Below, piece after piece: positions 1 to 10,059 of a DNA stretch of 64,000 nt. The stretch is from assembly GCA_037157565.1 (NCBI GenBank), contig JAZHRO010000062.1, forward strand, positions 124,001-188,000, read 5' to 3'. A program made the translations under genes and the position numbers. Positions within the stretch are counted from its first letter, which is position 1. Each line of letters starts with the position of its first letter. Origin of the DNA: Thalassia testudinum (Eukaryota; Streptophyta; Magnoliopsida; Alismatales; Hydrocharitaceae). The notes beneath the pieces are model-generated. The model did not search any database. It was not told the origin of the DNA and saw only the letters and a program-made list of their open reading frames with translations.

Positions 1-2088
1 TCCGATCTTTTCGTAAGGCCCAGGATCGAATTAGGTTTATGGATGCACCAAGATCCAAAAGTGCTTGGTCAAAGGCGTAATCCCCGATAACACATGAAAT
101 CAAAGGGGCACTTGGATCTCTCATTTTCTGAGGAAGGTGATGCAGGATAAAAAAATTAGCCTGCTTGGAGAGAATCACTTTCCTAGGAGTAGGTTCCTTC
201 GGCTTATGCTTTTGTGTGAATAAATCCTTTAAGAACTTAGCATAAGTTGGAATATGCTTAATAGCATCAAGAAGCGAAATATTGATTTTGACATTCTTGA
301 ATATATTCAAGAGCTTCTCATTGCTATCAACAAGTTTCTTCTTCTTGGGTTTCCATAAGGCTTCAGGAAATGGGATATGAGTAGAGTATTGGATTCGAGC
401 TTCTGAGTCGTAGTTTTTTCTTCGATTTTCTCCTTTCTTTCCTCAGGCTCACTAGGGTTTGATTGACTGGAAGAGGGTAGTTCAGGATCCTAGGTTTGCC
501 TTCCATTCCTCAAGGTGATGAAGTTTGCAGAAGCATATGAGTTCAGGTCTTGGGGAGGGTTAGGAAAGGTCATGTATGTGTGGGTCCCTCTAATTTTTGT
601 ACCCTTGGGCTTGATTGCCCTAATTTTGTACATTGCAAGGGTTGGGTACGGGTTGAGATGGTAGAGATTTGAGTTATCGAGTGTTAGTAATAAGCCTAGA
701 TTGCAAGTTGTCCAATGATGTTTTCATTTTCTACATGAGACGAAGCATAGATTCTTGCATTTCTACCATCTAACAGTTCAGATCAGCCTACCCTACAGGT
801 TGTCGAGCATTCCATGCTGGTTAATTAACTTGATTCGGGGACAGTTGAGTGTATACATGACCCTGACCTATCGGTTGATGTGGTGCATAATTGTTGGGTC
901 GCATTTAGGTCTGTTGCCCCAGGTTCTTCCAAGAGAAGTTAGGGTGGTTCCTCCAACCCAGGTTGTAAGAATTAAAATAAGGGTTGGACCTAACATTCTC
1001 CTGTATAGCATACACATCCTCATAGGGTGAGGATGGTGGGAAAGAAGGAGAAGGATAAGAGAAATTGGGATAAAAGGCCCCAGTTTGGAACCCATGGGGT
1101 TTCAAAAAATGCTAACAAACAGGTTGAGCTGTTTCCAATTTATTTATGAACTCTCGTCCAGTAGGAGCTCGTGAAGAATGGAATACTGAATTCTGGGATT
1201 GAGTGGATCTAGAAGTATTTGCAGAGTTTTTAGTCATCCACTTTTCAATCCTTTTTGCAACCAGGTTCACCTTATCAAGTTTGTTACAAATAAATTCCAT
1301 ATTGAATGAATGAGAGTCCTGGACCTCATTAGCATTTGGTCTGGGTTGCTGGGATCGATTGAAAGTGTCCGTGGAGGCATGATCGATAGAATTCTTACTC
1401 ATTTCCTTAAACAAGTCATGCGCACTATGTGCATCCTTATTGAGGAGATTGGCTCTGCAAGAAGCACCCACGTGATTACGGAGTTGATCCATCAACTCGT
1501 GATAGAAAATTTGCACGAGTTGTCATTTCAGCACCTCGTGGTGTGGACACTTCCACAATAAATCCTAGAATCACTCGTAGGCACCATGAAGTAGTTCCCC
1601 TAGCTGCTGGACGAAAGTGGTAATTTCCCGTCACAAATCATTGGTATGCCCAACAGGGAAAAACTTCTTCAAGAAGGCTGATTTAAGATCATTCAAAGTG
1701 TTTATTGTCCTCCCAATCATTCTGTACCAATGTGCAACCTTATCCCTGAGAGAGTGGGGAAAAGCCTCATGATCATTTGCTCCTCATCCACGTTTCGTGC
1801 TTTGGTGGTGTGGACCAAAGTGGTCAAGTCCTCTAAATGCTCAAACGGGTCTTCAGAGCCAAGCCCATGAAAATGTTTTATCAAGCTTAAAACCTAGGGC
1901 TTGATTTCTATGTCACCGGCTGAAATTAAGACACTAGAACAGTCTTCGTAGTTTAAAGGATGATAAAATTCCTTCACGGGTTGAATGCCCTAACCATTCA
2001 ACCGCTGGAACCATTCTTGCATTTGCTACAATTGTTCCAGCTGTCTTTGCATCAACTCATGTTGATTTGGAGGTGGTTGGTCAGCCAT
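1..2088 (-). pseudogene. gag-pro: gag-protease of E0, decayed and partial
   Basis: The Gag capsid protein packages element RNA, and the protease matures the polyprotein. The start codon at 2088 opens a proline-rich N-terminus (MADQPPPNQHELMQ). About 70 codons on comes a gag core motif, SEDPFEHLEDL, followed by RLFP and FFPVG-like segments typical of retrotransposon gag. The clearest open stretch is 1516-1112. Between about 420 and 1, reading is nearly continuous through LLDAIKHIPTYAKFLKDL, the conserved Athila gag/protease junction, to the protease active-site motif DLGASINL near 30-56. Several stops (for example in EQL*QMQ near the start) and frame changes make it a pseudogene. The rest of the protease and pol lies outside the window. 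Confidence 0.82.
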
Positions 2089-3383
2089 GGGATCTACTGG
2101 ACCAAAATTCAACCTACGCCTCCTTGAATTGTCTAAAGGTCCTTCTAGATGAGGGTTCAATGACCTTCCAAGCATACACTAGAAGAAGGTTGGAAGAACA
2201 AGAGAATAGGGCCATGCAGCACAAAAATACAAGCCTGTCCTTAAATTGGGTATCCTAAGGACCTAAGCTCTAAGATATACTTGAACCACAACATGAATTT
2301 TGTGTTGCCCTTAATCGAGAATCTAGTTAAGTTGGCCGGCAAAGTAAGGGGAGCGTGTCCTGAAGGCCGCTAATTACGCTAAACCCCTACCTACTTAAGT
2401 CTTTTAATAATCAGGCCCCCCAACTTAGCACCTTCTGGAGAAAGCAGACATCATAAATTCGAACCACAGTTTGAGTATTACCCTGAGACGGACTGATGGG
2501 TCCCAGGGCCAATGTCTACTCAATTTTAGATTAAGGCCTAGGATAATAATGCTTTTGGAATGTGATGGGCCCTTAAAATGGTTTGTGCCTTTAATGATTG
2601 ATTGAAATATGTGGGTGAGTGCACAACCAGGGTTTTCAAACAAGATTCTTAAAGATGAAGTGAGTTTTAGGATTCAAATCTTGCTTAGTAGCTTTTAGGG
2701 TTAAGATTAAGGTTGATTTAATCAAGTTCAGGAGGTACACCAAGTTTTGAAAACACTGGTGAAGATATTTTCATTTAAAATTCAAAAGAAAGTGGAGTGC
2801 CTGGTTCTTGACCTAAAATTTCAACCCTAAGGAGCAAGCTACTAGAAGAGTTATTTTTAGGTGAAGTGGTGCAGCCTAAACAACTAAAGCAATTGGCCTT
2901 GATGCAGCACTGAATTACGTACATAAAGTGGTTAACCTAATCTAATTTTTTCTCAATTATGTGTTTGTGTGTGTACCGGTTCCAAAGATTGATTTACCAG
3001 TTGAGTATTAAAAATCAGAACAGGTCGTGCACCTTTGTGGGTGTATGTAGTGTATATGGTAAATAAATCCCACAATCAAATAAAAAATTTTTTAATTTTT
3101 TTTTATATATGCAGGGTGAGGTGACAAACAAGCAATCAAGCTAACCTAAGGTTTATGAGAGAACCTAGGTTAATTAGGGCTTGAATTATTTGGTGATGAA
3201 ATGAAAACTATGGAGTGGGGAAGAATGGGGGAACACTTACAATGGTCTTCAACCACACTTTGCTCCTATCTACAGCTCGTAAATTTCCTTGTTGGGACAC
3301 CTGCAAGAGAATAGAAGAAAGAAAAGTGAGTTTAAAGAATGAATAAGTGTGAGGAATGTGGAAAATAATAGGGATCCGTTTCC
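2089..3383 (-). other. Leader (5' untranslated region) of E0
   Basis: This non-coding stretch lies between the primer site and the gag start. I see no supported ORF; short frames such as 2643-2425 and 3402-3208 have no recognisable content. The part near 2330-2440 (minus strand: a purine-rich run, then a segment like GGCCAACTTAACT) loosely resembles the G/C-rich leader block of E1 and E2, but the match is weak. Confidence 0.6.
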
Positions 3384-3401
3384 TCCTCGGCAATAGCACC
3401 A
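3384..3401 (-). promoter_or_regulatory. Primer binding site of E0 (tRNA-Asp type)
   Basis: The minus strand reads TGGTGCTATTGCCGAGGA, close to the complement of the 3' end of plant tRNA-Asp(GUC), TGGCGCCGTTGCCGGGGA (recalled from general knowledge). It lies three bases inside the LTR end, the standard position for priming minus-strand DNA synthesis. Confidence 0.8.
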
Positions 3402-3404
3402 AAA

Positions 3405-4663
3405 TGATGAGCGAGATTTGAACGCGTACAAGATTGAGTTAAAAACTCATTGTTGCAGTTGAGTATCAAATAATTTTACCGAAACTCGATATGAGTCTCG
3501 AGTCAAACACGGGGAGGCTATGTTGATTATAAATCCATAGTTATATTTTTTTTATATTTTTTTATAAGGAAAATATTCACAATATCTATACTATGCTAAT
3601 CTACTTGCAATATAAACAAAGAGAGAGAAAGAGAGAAAGATAGAGAAAGATAGAGCAACTTTTATAGCTATGAAAATGTCTTTACAAACTACATGCTGCA
3701 AATCTAATGCTGGAAATTGAAATCTATACTAGAAAGTAGTAAAGAGATTGGGGGAGAGAAATTATCCTCCTTGATGAATGTTTAGAGGACGAGCCAGAAA
3801 ATCAACGCTTGGATGAAGGAGAGCAGAGATGGAGGAAAGAGGATGAATGTGGATGAAGCGGGGATGAGGCAGGGCGTCATCGTCGCGGGATCCACTTCCG
3901 AAATGGGGGTGAGAGGATAGCTGGCGAGAGCTCCACGAAGGGGGTAAGAAGTAGAAAAATTTATTTTTAAACTCTAATGGAGCTTCCTATAGCTTGGGAG
4001 CACTAGAGCAAGCTTGAGAACGTCGTTCTTAGCTCTTTAGAGGGTTGAGAGAACAAGGGATGATGGATGAAATTGGTGTTGGTGCGCTTTTATAGTTGAA
4101 GTTCAAGGGAAAAAAGGTCCTTTTAAAGGCTTAAAAATTGAATGCTGGGCCTTTAATGATAGATGTGCATGTCGCTGTAAACACATGTTGCTGAAGGCAC
4201 ATGTTGAATAAGAGCCATTTGATCAGGATTTGACAACTCTCGTGTGGCCATGTTGATGTCTCCTCTTCTTCAGCTGTTGTGGGCACACACACCAAGCCCC
4301 TCTCTGCGTGGACCATTCAATCGCGATCAGACAGTTGAGATCGCTCACGAGCATACGCTAAGAGCGTGTATTATCACCCGTGCAATCGGTGGTCGAATTG
4401 CGCATTCATCTGATGCGTTGATGAGCCGTTGGCGTCTAATTGGATGGCTGAATTGAGCTTGTGCATGCGAGGAGGGAGTGCGGAGGGGAGGCTTGATCTC
4501 ACAACCAACCATTCACGGAGAACCTTATCCACTACACTACGCACGTGGATGGTCATGAAGGCCATCGGGGGTGTAGATGCTCACGACCATTGGATCATAG
4601 ATCAATGGTTGTGATTTCTCTATGGCTATCCCTTTGGAAAGAGTGGTGTAGCTTAGAGTGATC
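3405..4663 (-). repeat. 5' LTR of E0 (family A'), truncated at its outer end
   Basis: The inner end begins TGATGAGCGAGATTTG on the plus strand, aligning with TGATGTGTGATTAGTG at 58157. Shared blocks follow: the GAGTC-TCGAGTC-AAACACG segment near 3500, a GA-rich run at 3620-3655, and a stretch near 4120-4260 about small upstream repeats that recurs at 58880-59020. A TATA-like sequence (CTATAAAAG on the minus strand) lies near 4090. The LTR stops about 600 bp short of the full family length, where the SIRE-type piece begins. Confidence 0.75.
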
Positions 4664-4978
4664 TGTTGGTGCAAGGGCACCACGATCGTTAATTTTGATG
4701 ATAACAAAACACTTGTCATTTAACATTTGCATTGAGTTTAAGGTTTCAGGAAAATGTAAATGGTTACAAGTGTGAAGGAGGAGCTCAAGCTCACATCCAT
4801 GGCGGATTGGAGGAAAAGGAGCTTCGCTTGGAATGAATGCTAAAAGACAAGAAGAATAGGATAGATTTCTTTGTCTTGTACTCTGTACTTTGTTTTCGTA
4901 TCTTTGTTCTTTGCTCTTTATTTTGTCTAGATTATATGTTAAAGAGCTTCAAAGTAACAAAACAATAGTCCTAGGAAC
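4664..4978 (+). repeat. SIRE-type Ty1/copia LTR fragment (first ~315 bp)
   Basis: It begins TGTTGGTGCAAGGGCACC and continues with a GATGATAACAAAACAC segment. This matches, in inverted orientation, the end of the solo LTR at 21059-22775. The match runs through the AGAAGAATAGGATAGA block and the AAAGAGC..CAAAGTA block and stops at CCTAGGAAC, exactly where the E1 LTR starts. In the solo LTR the sequence continues past that point, so E1 inserted into this LTR. The continuation is not seen elsewhere in the window. Confidence 0.8.
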
Positions 4979-6213
4979 TGATTGCGCAGCAATGATAGGC
5001 CCTAATCCACCTGAATTAAGTTAGAACCTAGCTTAACTTATGCATTCTGCATGCATTCGCATCGTACCTTGCATCATAGGTGATTTATTAGTTTTGTAAA
5101 TAATAAATGTCATATTATGTGCTAATTGAGAGGCATTAACAATCATAGGTAATTCGAGGCTGCGGATGATCGATCCAACCATATGGATCTACTCAAAATG
5201 ACAACGGGAGTCAAACACTTCCAAGATCACATCGATGGACTCCTGTAGCATCCTATGGAGTCTGCAGAAGAGCAAGAGACAAGAGGCAAATAGGTGGAAA
5301 TATGAACCTCAGATGCTAAATCCAACCTCATGGATGGATCCGGATCAATGATCAAAATCCAACGACGCAAGAATCATCTCGATTGAAGGCCTATAGCATC
5401 GCCTACAAAAGAGAGAAGATGGACAACCACGATGGTGCCAAGGCTACTATGGTGCCACATGGCACCATCACAGCCACCCCTCGCCGATCCCCTAACTCCT
5501 GAAGGCACCTTCCCCATGCAGTGTGGGTCGTTGGATCTTCATCCAACGGCCACAATATGGCCACGTCGACCAACTTTACCGTGCCTCATTAGTGGAGAAC
5601 CATCCTCAACCGTTGGATCTTCATCCAACAGCTGAGAGCAGCCGAGCGAAGAATGGAAATGCGACAATCTGCACGTGTAGCGCAGCTGAGAGCGCGCTTG
5701 TGCGAGAATGAAAGATGCACGTTCGAATCAGCCTGAAGTGCGCAACCAAGAGGTGGTGGAGCGCGGAGGAAATCTAGCTGTCAGATCTGTATTGGATGGT
5801 GCAGGAGCGGACGCGTGGCACACGGAGGTGCCTCTGATGAACACGCACGATTTGACGCCCTATGCGAACGTGCGATCACACGTGGTTCCTAAGGCGGTGG
5901 CATGCTTGATTTAAGCCATCCGATCGCAAGATTGAATTGCTGCAATCAAAGCGTAAGAGTTTGGAAATATGAGGCTAGCGCGAAATACGAGGCTAGCGCA
6001 TTGAAGGAGTGAAGTAGACGTGCAAAGAAGAGGAAAGCACGTGCAGAGGCATCGATGGCCATCCAAGGGCAATGGGGGATAACATGTGGTGCCATCTGGT
6101 GTGCTCCGAGAGTAGAAGGCGCAAATAAGTTGATTTTAAGGCCAAATTTGATCGCCAAAGGGTTGTTGCATGATTTTGGGGGCACAAATGCTCTCTTTGC
6201 CCCTCAACGAAGC

Positions 6214-6220
6214 TATAAAA
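6214..6220 (+). promoter_or_regulatory. TATA box of the E1 5' LTR
   Basis: TATAAAA sits in the context GAAGCTATAAAAGAAGGCC, which is conserved in the 3' LTR at 40255-40261. A CT-rich initiator-like stretch follows about 35-100 bp downstream. This fits an RNA polymerase II LTR promoter. Confidence 0.65.
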
Positions 6221-6639
6221 GAAGGCCTAGGCCTCCCAGTGCAAGCCAACTCTTCCATCTTCTTCCACCAGAACTCCTCCAGACCCTCTCCAGTTCTTCA
6301 GACCTTCTTCTCTAGCTCTCTTCGTCTCTGGCTCTCTTCCTCTGGAGTGCCCACCAAGCCACCTTGGTGGACTACCGTTTCTCTCCCCAACCTCTCCAGA
6401 ACGCCACCACGGACGACCCGTGGTGCTCTTATTCTGCTAGATAATGATTTTAATTCTTGTTATAGTTAGATAGAAAGTACATGTTCTAGTTATAATTCTA
6501 CTTTGCAACTATGGTTTATTGCAATTCATGATCAACTATTGGCTAGGACTCGCTTTATATATATTGTGATTAGTATTATCTAGTTAGTAATTAGATCTAA
6601 ATCAGTTATGAAATCCAAAAAGCTTTTTGCCTCCCTAAG

Positions 6640-6708
6640 TTCGACTGGGACTCACCTGTTCCGTTAAAATATATTTGTTGAGACGTATTTCGTACTATAC
6701 TACAACGA
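6640..6708 (+). promoter_or_regulatory. U5 segment with two blocks complementary to tRNA-Asp
   Basis: ACTATACTACAACGA at 6694-6708 is the exact complement of 15 nt in the 5' acceptor/D-arm part of plant tRNA-Asp(GUC), as I recall that tRNA. A second, looser block at 6640-6656 (TTCGACTGGGACTCACC) resembles the complement of its T-arm. Both lie just upstream of the primer site, which pairs with the 3' end of the same tRNA. The function is inferred. Confidence 0.5.
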
Positions 6709-6744
6709 AATTATTCAAACACACAATTTACGCCATGAACAAAT

Positions 6745-6762
6745 TGGTGCCATTGCCGTGGA
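6745..6762 (+). promoter_or_regulatory. Primer binding site of E1 (tRNA-Asp type)
   Basis: TGGTGCCATTGCCGTGGA follows the LTR end after three bases. It differs at three positions from the tRNA-Asp complement TGGCGCCGTTGCCGGGGA. The agreement with the E0, E2 and E3 primer sites supports one shared priming tRNA. Confidence 0.82.
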
Positions 6763-8163
6763 GGCATGGCGTTTTTGATTTCATAGTTGATTTAGTTTTT
6801 TTTGTCCAGGATGAACCAGGGATCTACACACACATCAAGCGCAGATTTTAAAAATTAGGTGCACATCTTCTCAATCTTAGTCTTAGATTTTTTTTCATGA
6901 ACCCTAGGTAGATCTTAGTTAGATTTTGTTTTCTGAAAAAAAAAATCTACTTATTTTCGTGAAAAAAAAATTAGGTAGTTAGATTAGGATTTCTTTTGAA
7001 TCTTAGGTTAGAATTAGTTTGAAAAAAAAAATTGAAAAGTTAAAAAAAAAATCATTTTACATCCTTGGTTTTCGACCTGATTTCAATGAGTGATTTAAAA
7101 ATTCATTTTTTGAAAATATATTGAGCGAAAAATCCTGAAATTTAGGTGCGAGCTTCATTTTCAAACCATCTTTCAAACAGAACCATCTGTTTGAGAAAAT
7201 TCCGATTGTGTAATTTTTAAAAATTTGTGAATTACAAGGGGGTCAAACTTACCTAGATTTGAAAATTTTCAAATTTCAAACGGCAATTTCGAATAATATG
7301 TGAATCTGATCTGACCAAATACTATGGGGTTTGAAAGTTGATCTAATTAGATTTCATTTCCATATTTTTACCAAATTTTCAGAGTTTATTTGAGATTGTT
7401 TCAAGGTAAAAAATCGACCAGGGGTCAAAATTCTAGATTTGACCCCCTGACATTTAAAAATTCTTATTTATTCGATTGAAATAGTAAAAATTATAAAAAA
7501 ATGTTCTTTGGGAAGATAATTGAAAAGGAATATTCCTGCATAATTTCAAGTTATTTGGATTCCATTTGCATATCAGAGAATTTTTTTATTTCTATTGGTC
7601 TGCTGAAACCCTAGAACTGCATGAACCCTGGGTTACACCTTTAGGGTCAAAATTTCTAGAGACCACACATTTGGGATAACCTAGACTAAATCAAGTCTAG
7701 TGGCTAGCCAGTGAGCTTGGTCACTTTGTAGACCACTCACCATCTGCTGAATTGAAGAAAAAAATGTTAAAAGAAATCACAAGAACACACCTAATAAACT
7801 GCATCTGTCTTGAAACTACTGGGTGATTTCAACTTCTTTCGCCAAACCTGGTGACTAAGCCTACGGGGTAGTGTCAAACGACTGTGGCTAAGGGGTACAA
7901 AGAATCAGAGGCGAAAGTCCACGGAAAAACCTTCCTCTTAGTCCCCTTGTAACCAGACTGGCCAGGTTAGCTTAAGAAGCGGGGATTATCTTCAGTCGAT
8001 TTCTCGATGAATTTCTTCAATAATTTAAACTTGATCGAAAAATCTGGTCATCTAATCTTAAGGACCAATTTGATTGCAAGGCCTTTACCTTGTTCTGCCA
8101 CCAGTCCGTGTAACTGGTGTAAGGTCACTAAGACCCTTCTAGTGTCTTTTGACCATCTTGATT
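6763..8163 (+). other. Leader of E1, with a conserved block at 7820-8140
   Basis: The first 1 kb is A/T-rich with poly-A and poly-T runs and no coding potential. From about 7820 to 8140 it closely matches the E2 leader (34200-34580, minus strand). Shared segments include AACCTGGTGACTAAG, GGGGTAGTGTCAAA, CCTTCCTCTTAGTCCCC and GTAACCAGA.TGGC. Such conservation in a non-coding leader, next to diverged flanks, suggests a packaging, dimerisation or splice-related role. The frame 8007-8384 crosses this block and is not supported as a gene. Confidence 0.68.
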
Positions 8164-9430
8164 ATGGACCCATACTCTTTCTCATCCTACCATCATCTGG
8201 GTTCTCCTCCCAACCCAACTATGATCCCAACTTCTTATGGGTGGGAGATTGCTCCTCGTTATTCATATACGTGTGCTCCTCAGGCCTAAGATATACCGAC
8301 CTCACCCCCTTGGACATCCACACAAATCTCACAACCCTTAGAGACACTCTCTATGCAGGATCGAGATCTCGTCATGATGACTAATTATCTTGACCGTTCC
8401 CACCATTAGGCAAGCTCCTACCTTTCACAAGAACTCCAGATCGCCAAACTGATCCAAATAGTCTAGGAAGCAAAGGAGGTCAGAAAAAGGGAATATGAGA
8501 ACTTGAGAAAAGCAATTCAGGATAAAAGACAAAGAACCCAAGACATCACCTCTAGGGGCCTTGAATTCAGTGAAAATGTGGCACAGGTGGAAGATGAGCC
8601 ACTCAAGGTTGAGGATTCGACCACAACCTATAACTATACTAAACCCACCCACCACCCTTATGATTTTCCAAACCAAATCTACTATAACCCTCCATCTTCC
8701 TCAAGACTCACATTTGAGGCCACATCCACACAGATAACAACCAGGGAGTCACCAATGGACTCGCATCTACTAATCAGACTGCAACAAATGGTAGCAAAGT
8801 ACAAGGACACAGTTGCGAGATATCTACATCAAATCTAGATCACTACTAATCTGGGGTAGAGATAGACTTTGATTGCAACCGAAGAATCTTTGATGGAAGC
8901 CCTTAAAGAACTAGAATCCGTGGCTAGGATGAATCAACAAACTCACACAATTCAAGACATACTCCTTTTATAGTACCAAGTTCAAACTAGCCTAGAGGAT
9001 TTTAGGGAACTTGAGAATGCTTTAAGGGAATCTTTGAGTCACACACCTGACGTAGATGATGTTGATGTCTCAATAAGTGTTGTTGAAATGAAAGAAGAGA
9101 TATCTAAGGTGATCAAGAGACACGAGCCTGGAATAACCCAAATAAGCTCATCTATGAAACCCATTCAGGAAAGTAAGGAGAAAAGGGATGGTACCCCCAA
9201 CATTAATCTACAACTGTAGGAGACATTTGATGGAATCAAGGAAGAAAATCAACCTATGGATCTAGATCTTGATGAAAGCCCTGAGATGCAAACCTTTCAT
9301 TTTGAGAAATCAGAGAATCGTGAGTTGGAATACGACTCCTTTATATTCAAGGATTCCTAAGGTGAGGATTCACAGGATGATTTAGATTTGGATGTCTCAA
9401 ACAATCTAGGGGAATTAAAGCAAAGGTAGG
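8164..9430 (+). pseudogene. Decayed ORF directly after the E1 leader, function unknown
   Basis: One reading frame gives coherent protein-like sequence from an ATG at 8164 to about 9430 (roughly 420 codons). It is broken by in-frame stops at 8287, 8407, 8464, 8836, 8848-8860, 8971, 9217 and 9358. The N-terminus (MDPYSFSSYHHLGSPPNP) is Ser/Pro/Tyr-rich. The middle is charged and likely helical (VRKREYENLRKAIQDKRQ; ALKELESVARMNQQ), and the C-terminus is strongly acidic (LDLDESPEMQ; GEDSQDDLDLD). I recognise no gag core, zinc knuckle or protease. Some Tat/Ogre-type elements have an ORF of unknown function before gag; this could be such an ORF or a very diverged gag N-terminus. Confidence 0.55.
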
Positions 9431-9699
9431 TTGGATTCAATAAAAATTAAGAGATTTCTGCCTTGAACACCGCTGGTTAGGCTCACCTAGGTAATTGGAG
9501 ATGATTTTGCCTAGGAATTCAGATAATCACAGGTGCCTTGATGAATCTAGAGTTGACACGATTACTGTGACATCTTGTGATTTGCACCTTTCTCCTCCCA
9601 CCTACCAACGTGATGAAGGAAATCCGAAGGTTGCATGCTCTACTCTTGATTTCCAATTATCAGAGGATACTACTGATGATTTATCAAGGGAAACAGAAA
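9431..9699 (+). other. Possible continuation of the E1 ORF region
   Basis: A shorter open stretch in another frame (from 9495; acidic end LSEDTTDDLS) may continue the E1 ORF after a frameshift. It runs into the E3 LTR fragment near 9700. I see no known domain. Confidence 0.35.
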
Positions 9700-10059
9700 G
9701 ACCTTGGAAACCAAGCCTGGAGCTTTCACAAAATAGGAAACCCTTGATTTCAAAGGGTTTGCACGATGATTTGGGCAAGAATTAGAGCCCAAGATGTGGC
9801 TCAGATTGAAGAGGATCTCTTTAGGAGTTCTCCTTCCAATTTTGGAAGAGATTAAGCGTGAAATCAGGGAGAACTCCTTGATTGAAGGTTGGATGCTTGA
9901 TGTGTTCACATGGCAATGGCGGCAGGGACCTGTTAATGAAGAAGATGACAAAGTTAGGGGGCTGTTCGCAATAGATTTCGAAAGCTGAGAGGTTATTTGA
10001 GAAAAAGGACTCAAACTAGATTAAAATGCAAACTAGGTTAAGATGATCTCTGATTGGAT
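9700..10059 (-). repeat. LTR fragment of E3 (family C)
   Basis: It is nearly identical in layout to 15660-16020: the AGGAAACCCTTGATTTCAAAG block, the GAAGAGGATCTCTTTAGGAG block and the ACAAAGTTAGGGGGCT block. Homology ends at 10059, where internal E3 sequence begins. This indicates a deletion within or next to the 3' LTR. Confidence 0.72.

Larger units (their letters stand above)
1..4663 (-). mobile_element. E0: 5' part of an Athila-like Ty3/gypsy retrotransposon, continuing off the left edge
   Basis: Read on the minus strand, the order is LTR (4663-3405), primer site (3401-3384), a leader of about 1.3 kb, gag (from 2088) and the start of the aspartic protease at the window edge. This is the 5'-to-3' order of a Ty3/gypsy element. 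The primer site resembles the tRNA-Asp type used by Athila/Tat elements. The LTR is cut at its outer end by a SIRE-type LTR piece at 4664. Its LTR is related to those at 58157-60032 and 63188-64000. Several stops and frame changes show it is inactive. Confidence 0.85.
4979..6741 (+). repeat. 5' LTR of E1 (family A)
   Basis: It runs from TGATTGCGCAGCAATGATAGG to a final ACA three bases before the primer site (1763 bp). It is homologous to 39176-40549 over about 1.37 kb. It carries two copies of an inverted-repeat motif (CGTTGGAT..ATCCAACG, 5529-5548; GTTGGAT..ATCCAAC, 5612-5629), a TATA box at 6214 and a terminal U5 segment with tRNA-Asp complementarity. Confidence 0.88.

Noticed and set aside
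8007..8384. 125-codon frame at the end of the E1 leader
   Set aside because: It spans the conserved non-coding block, and the coherent protein reading in this area is in another frame from 8164.
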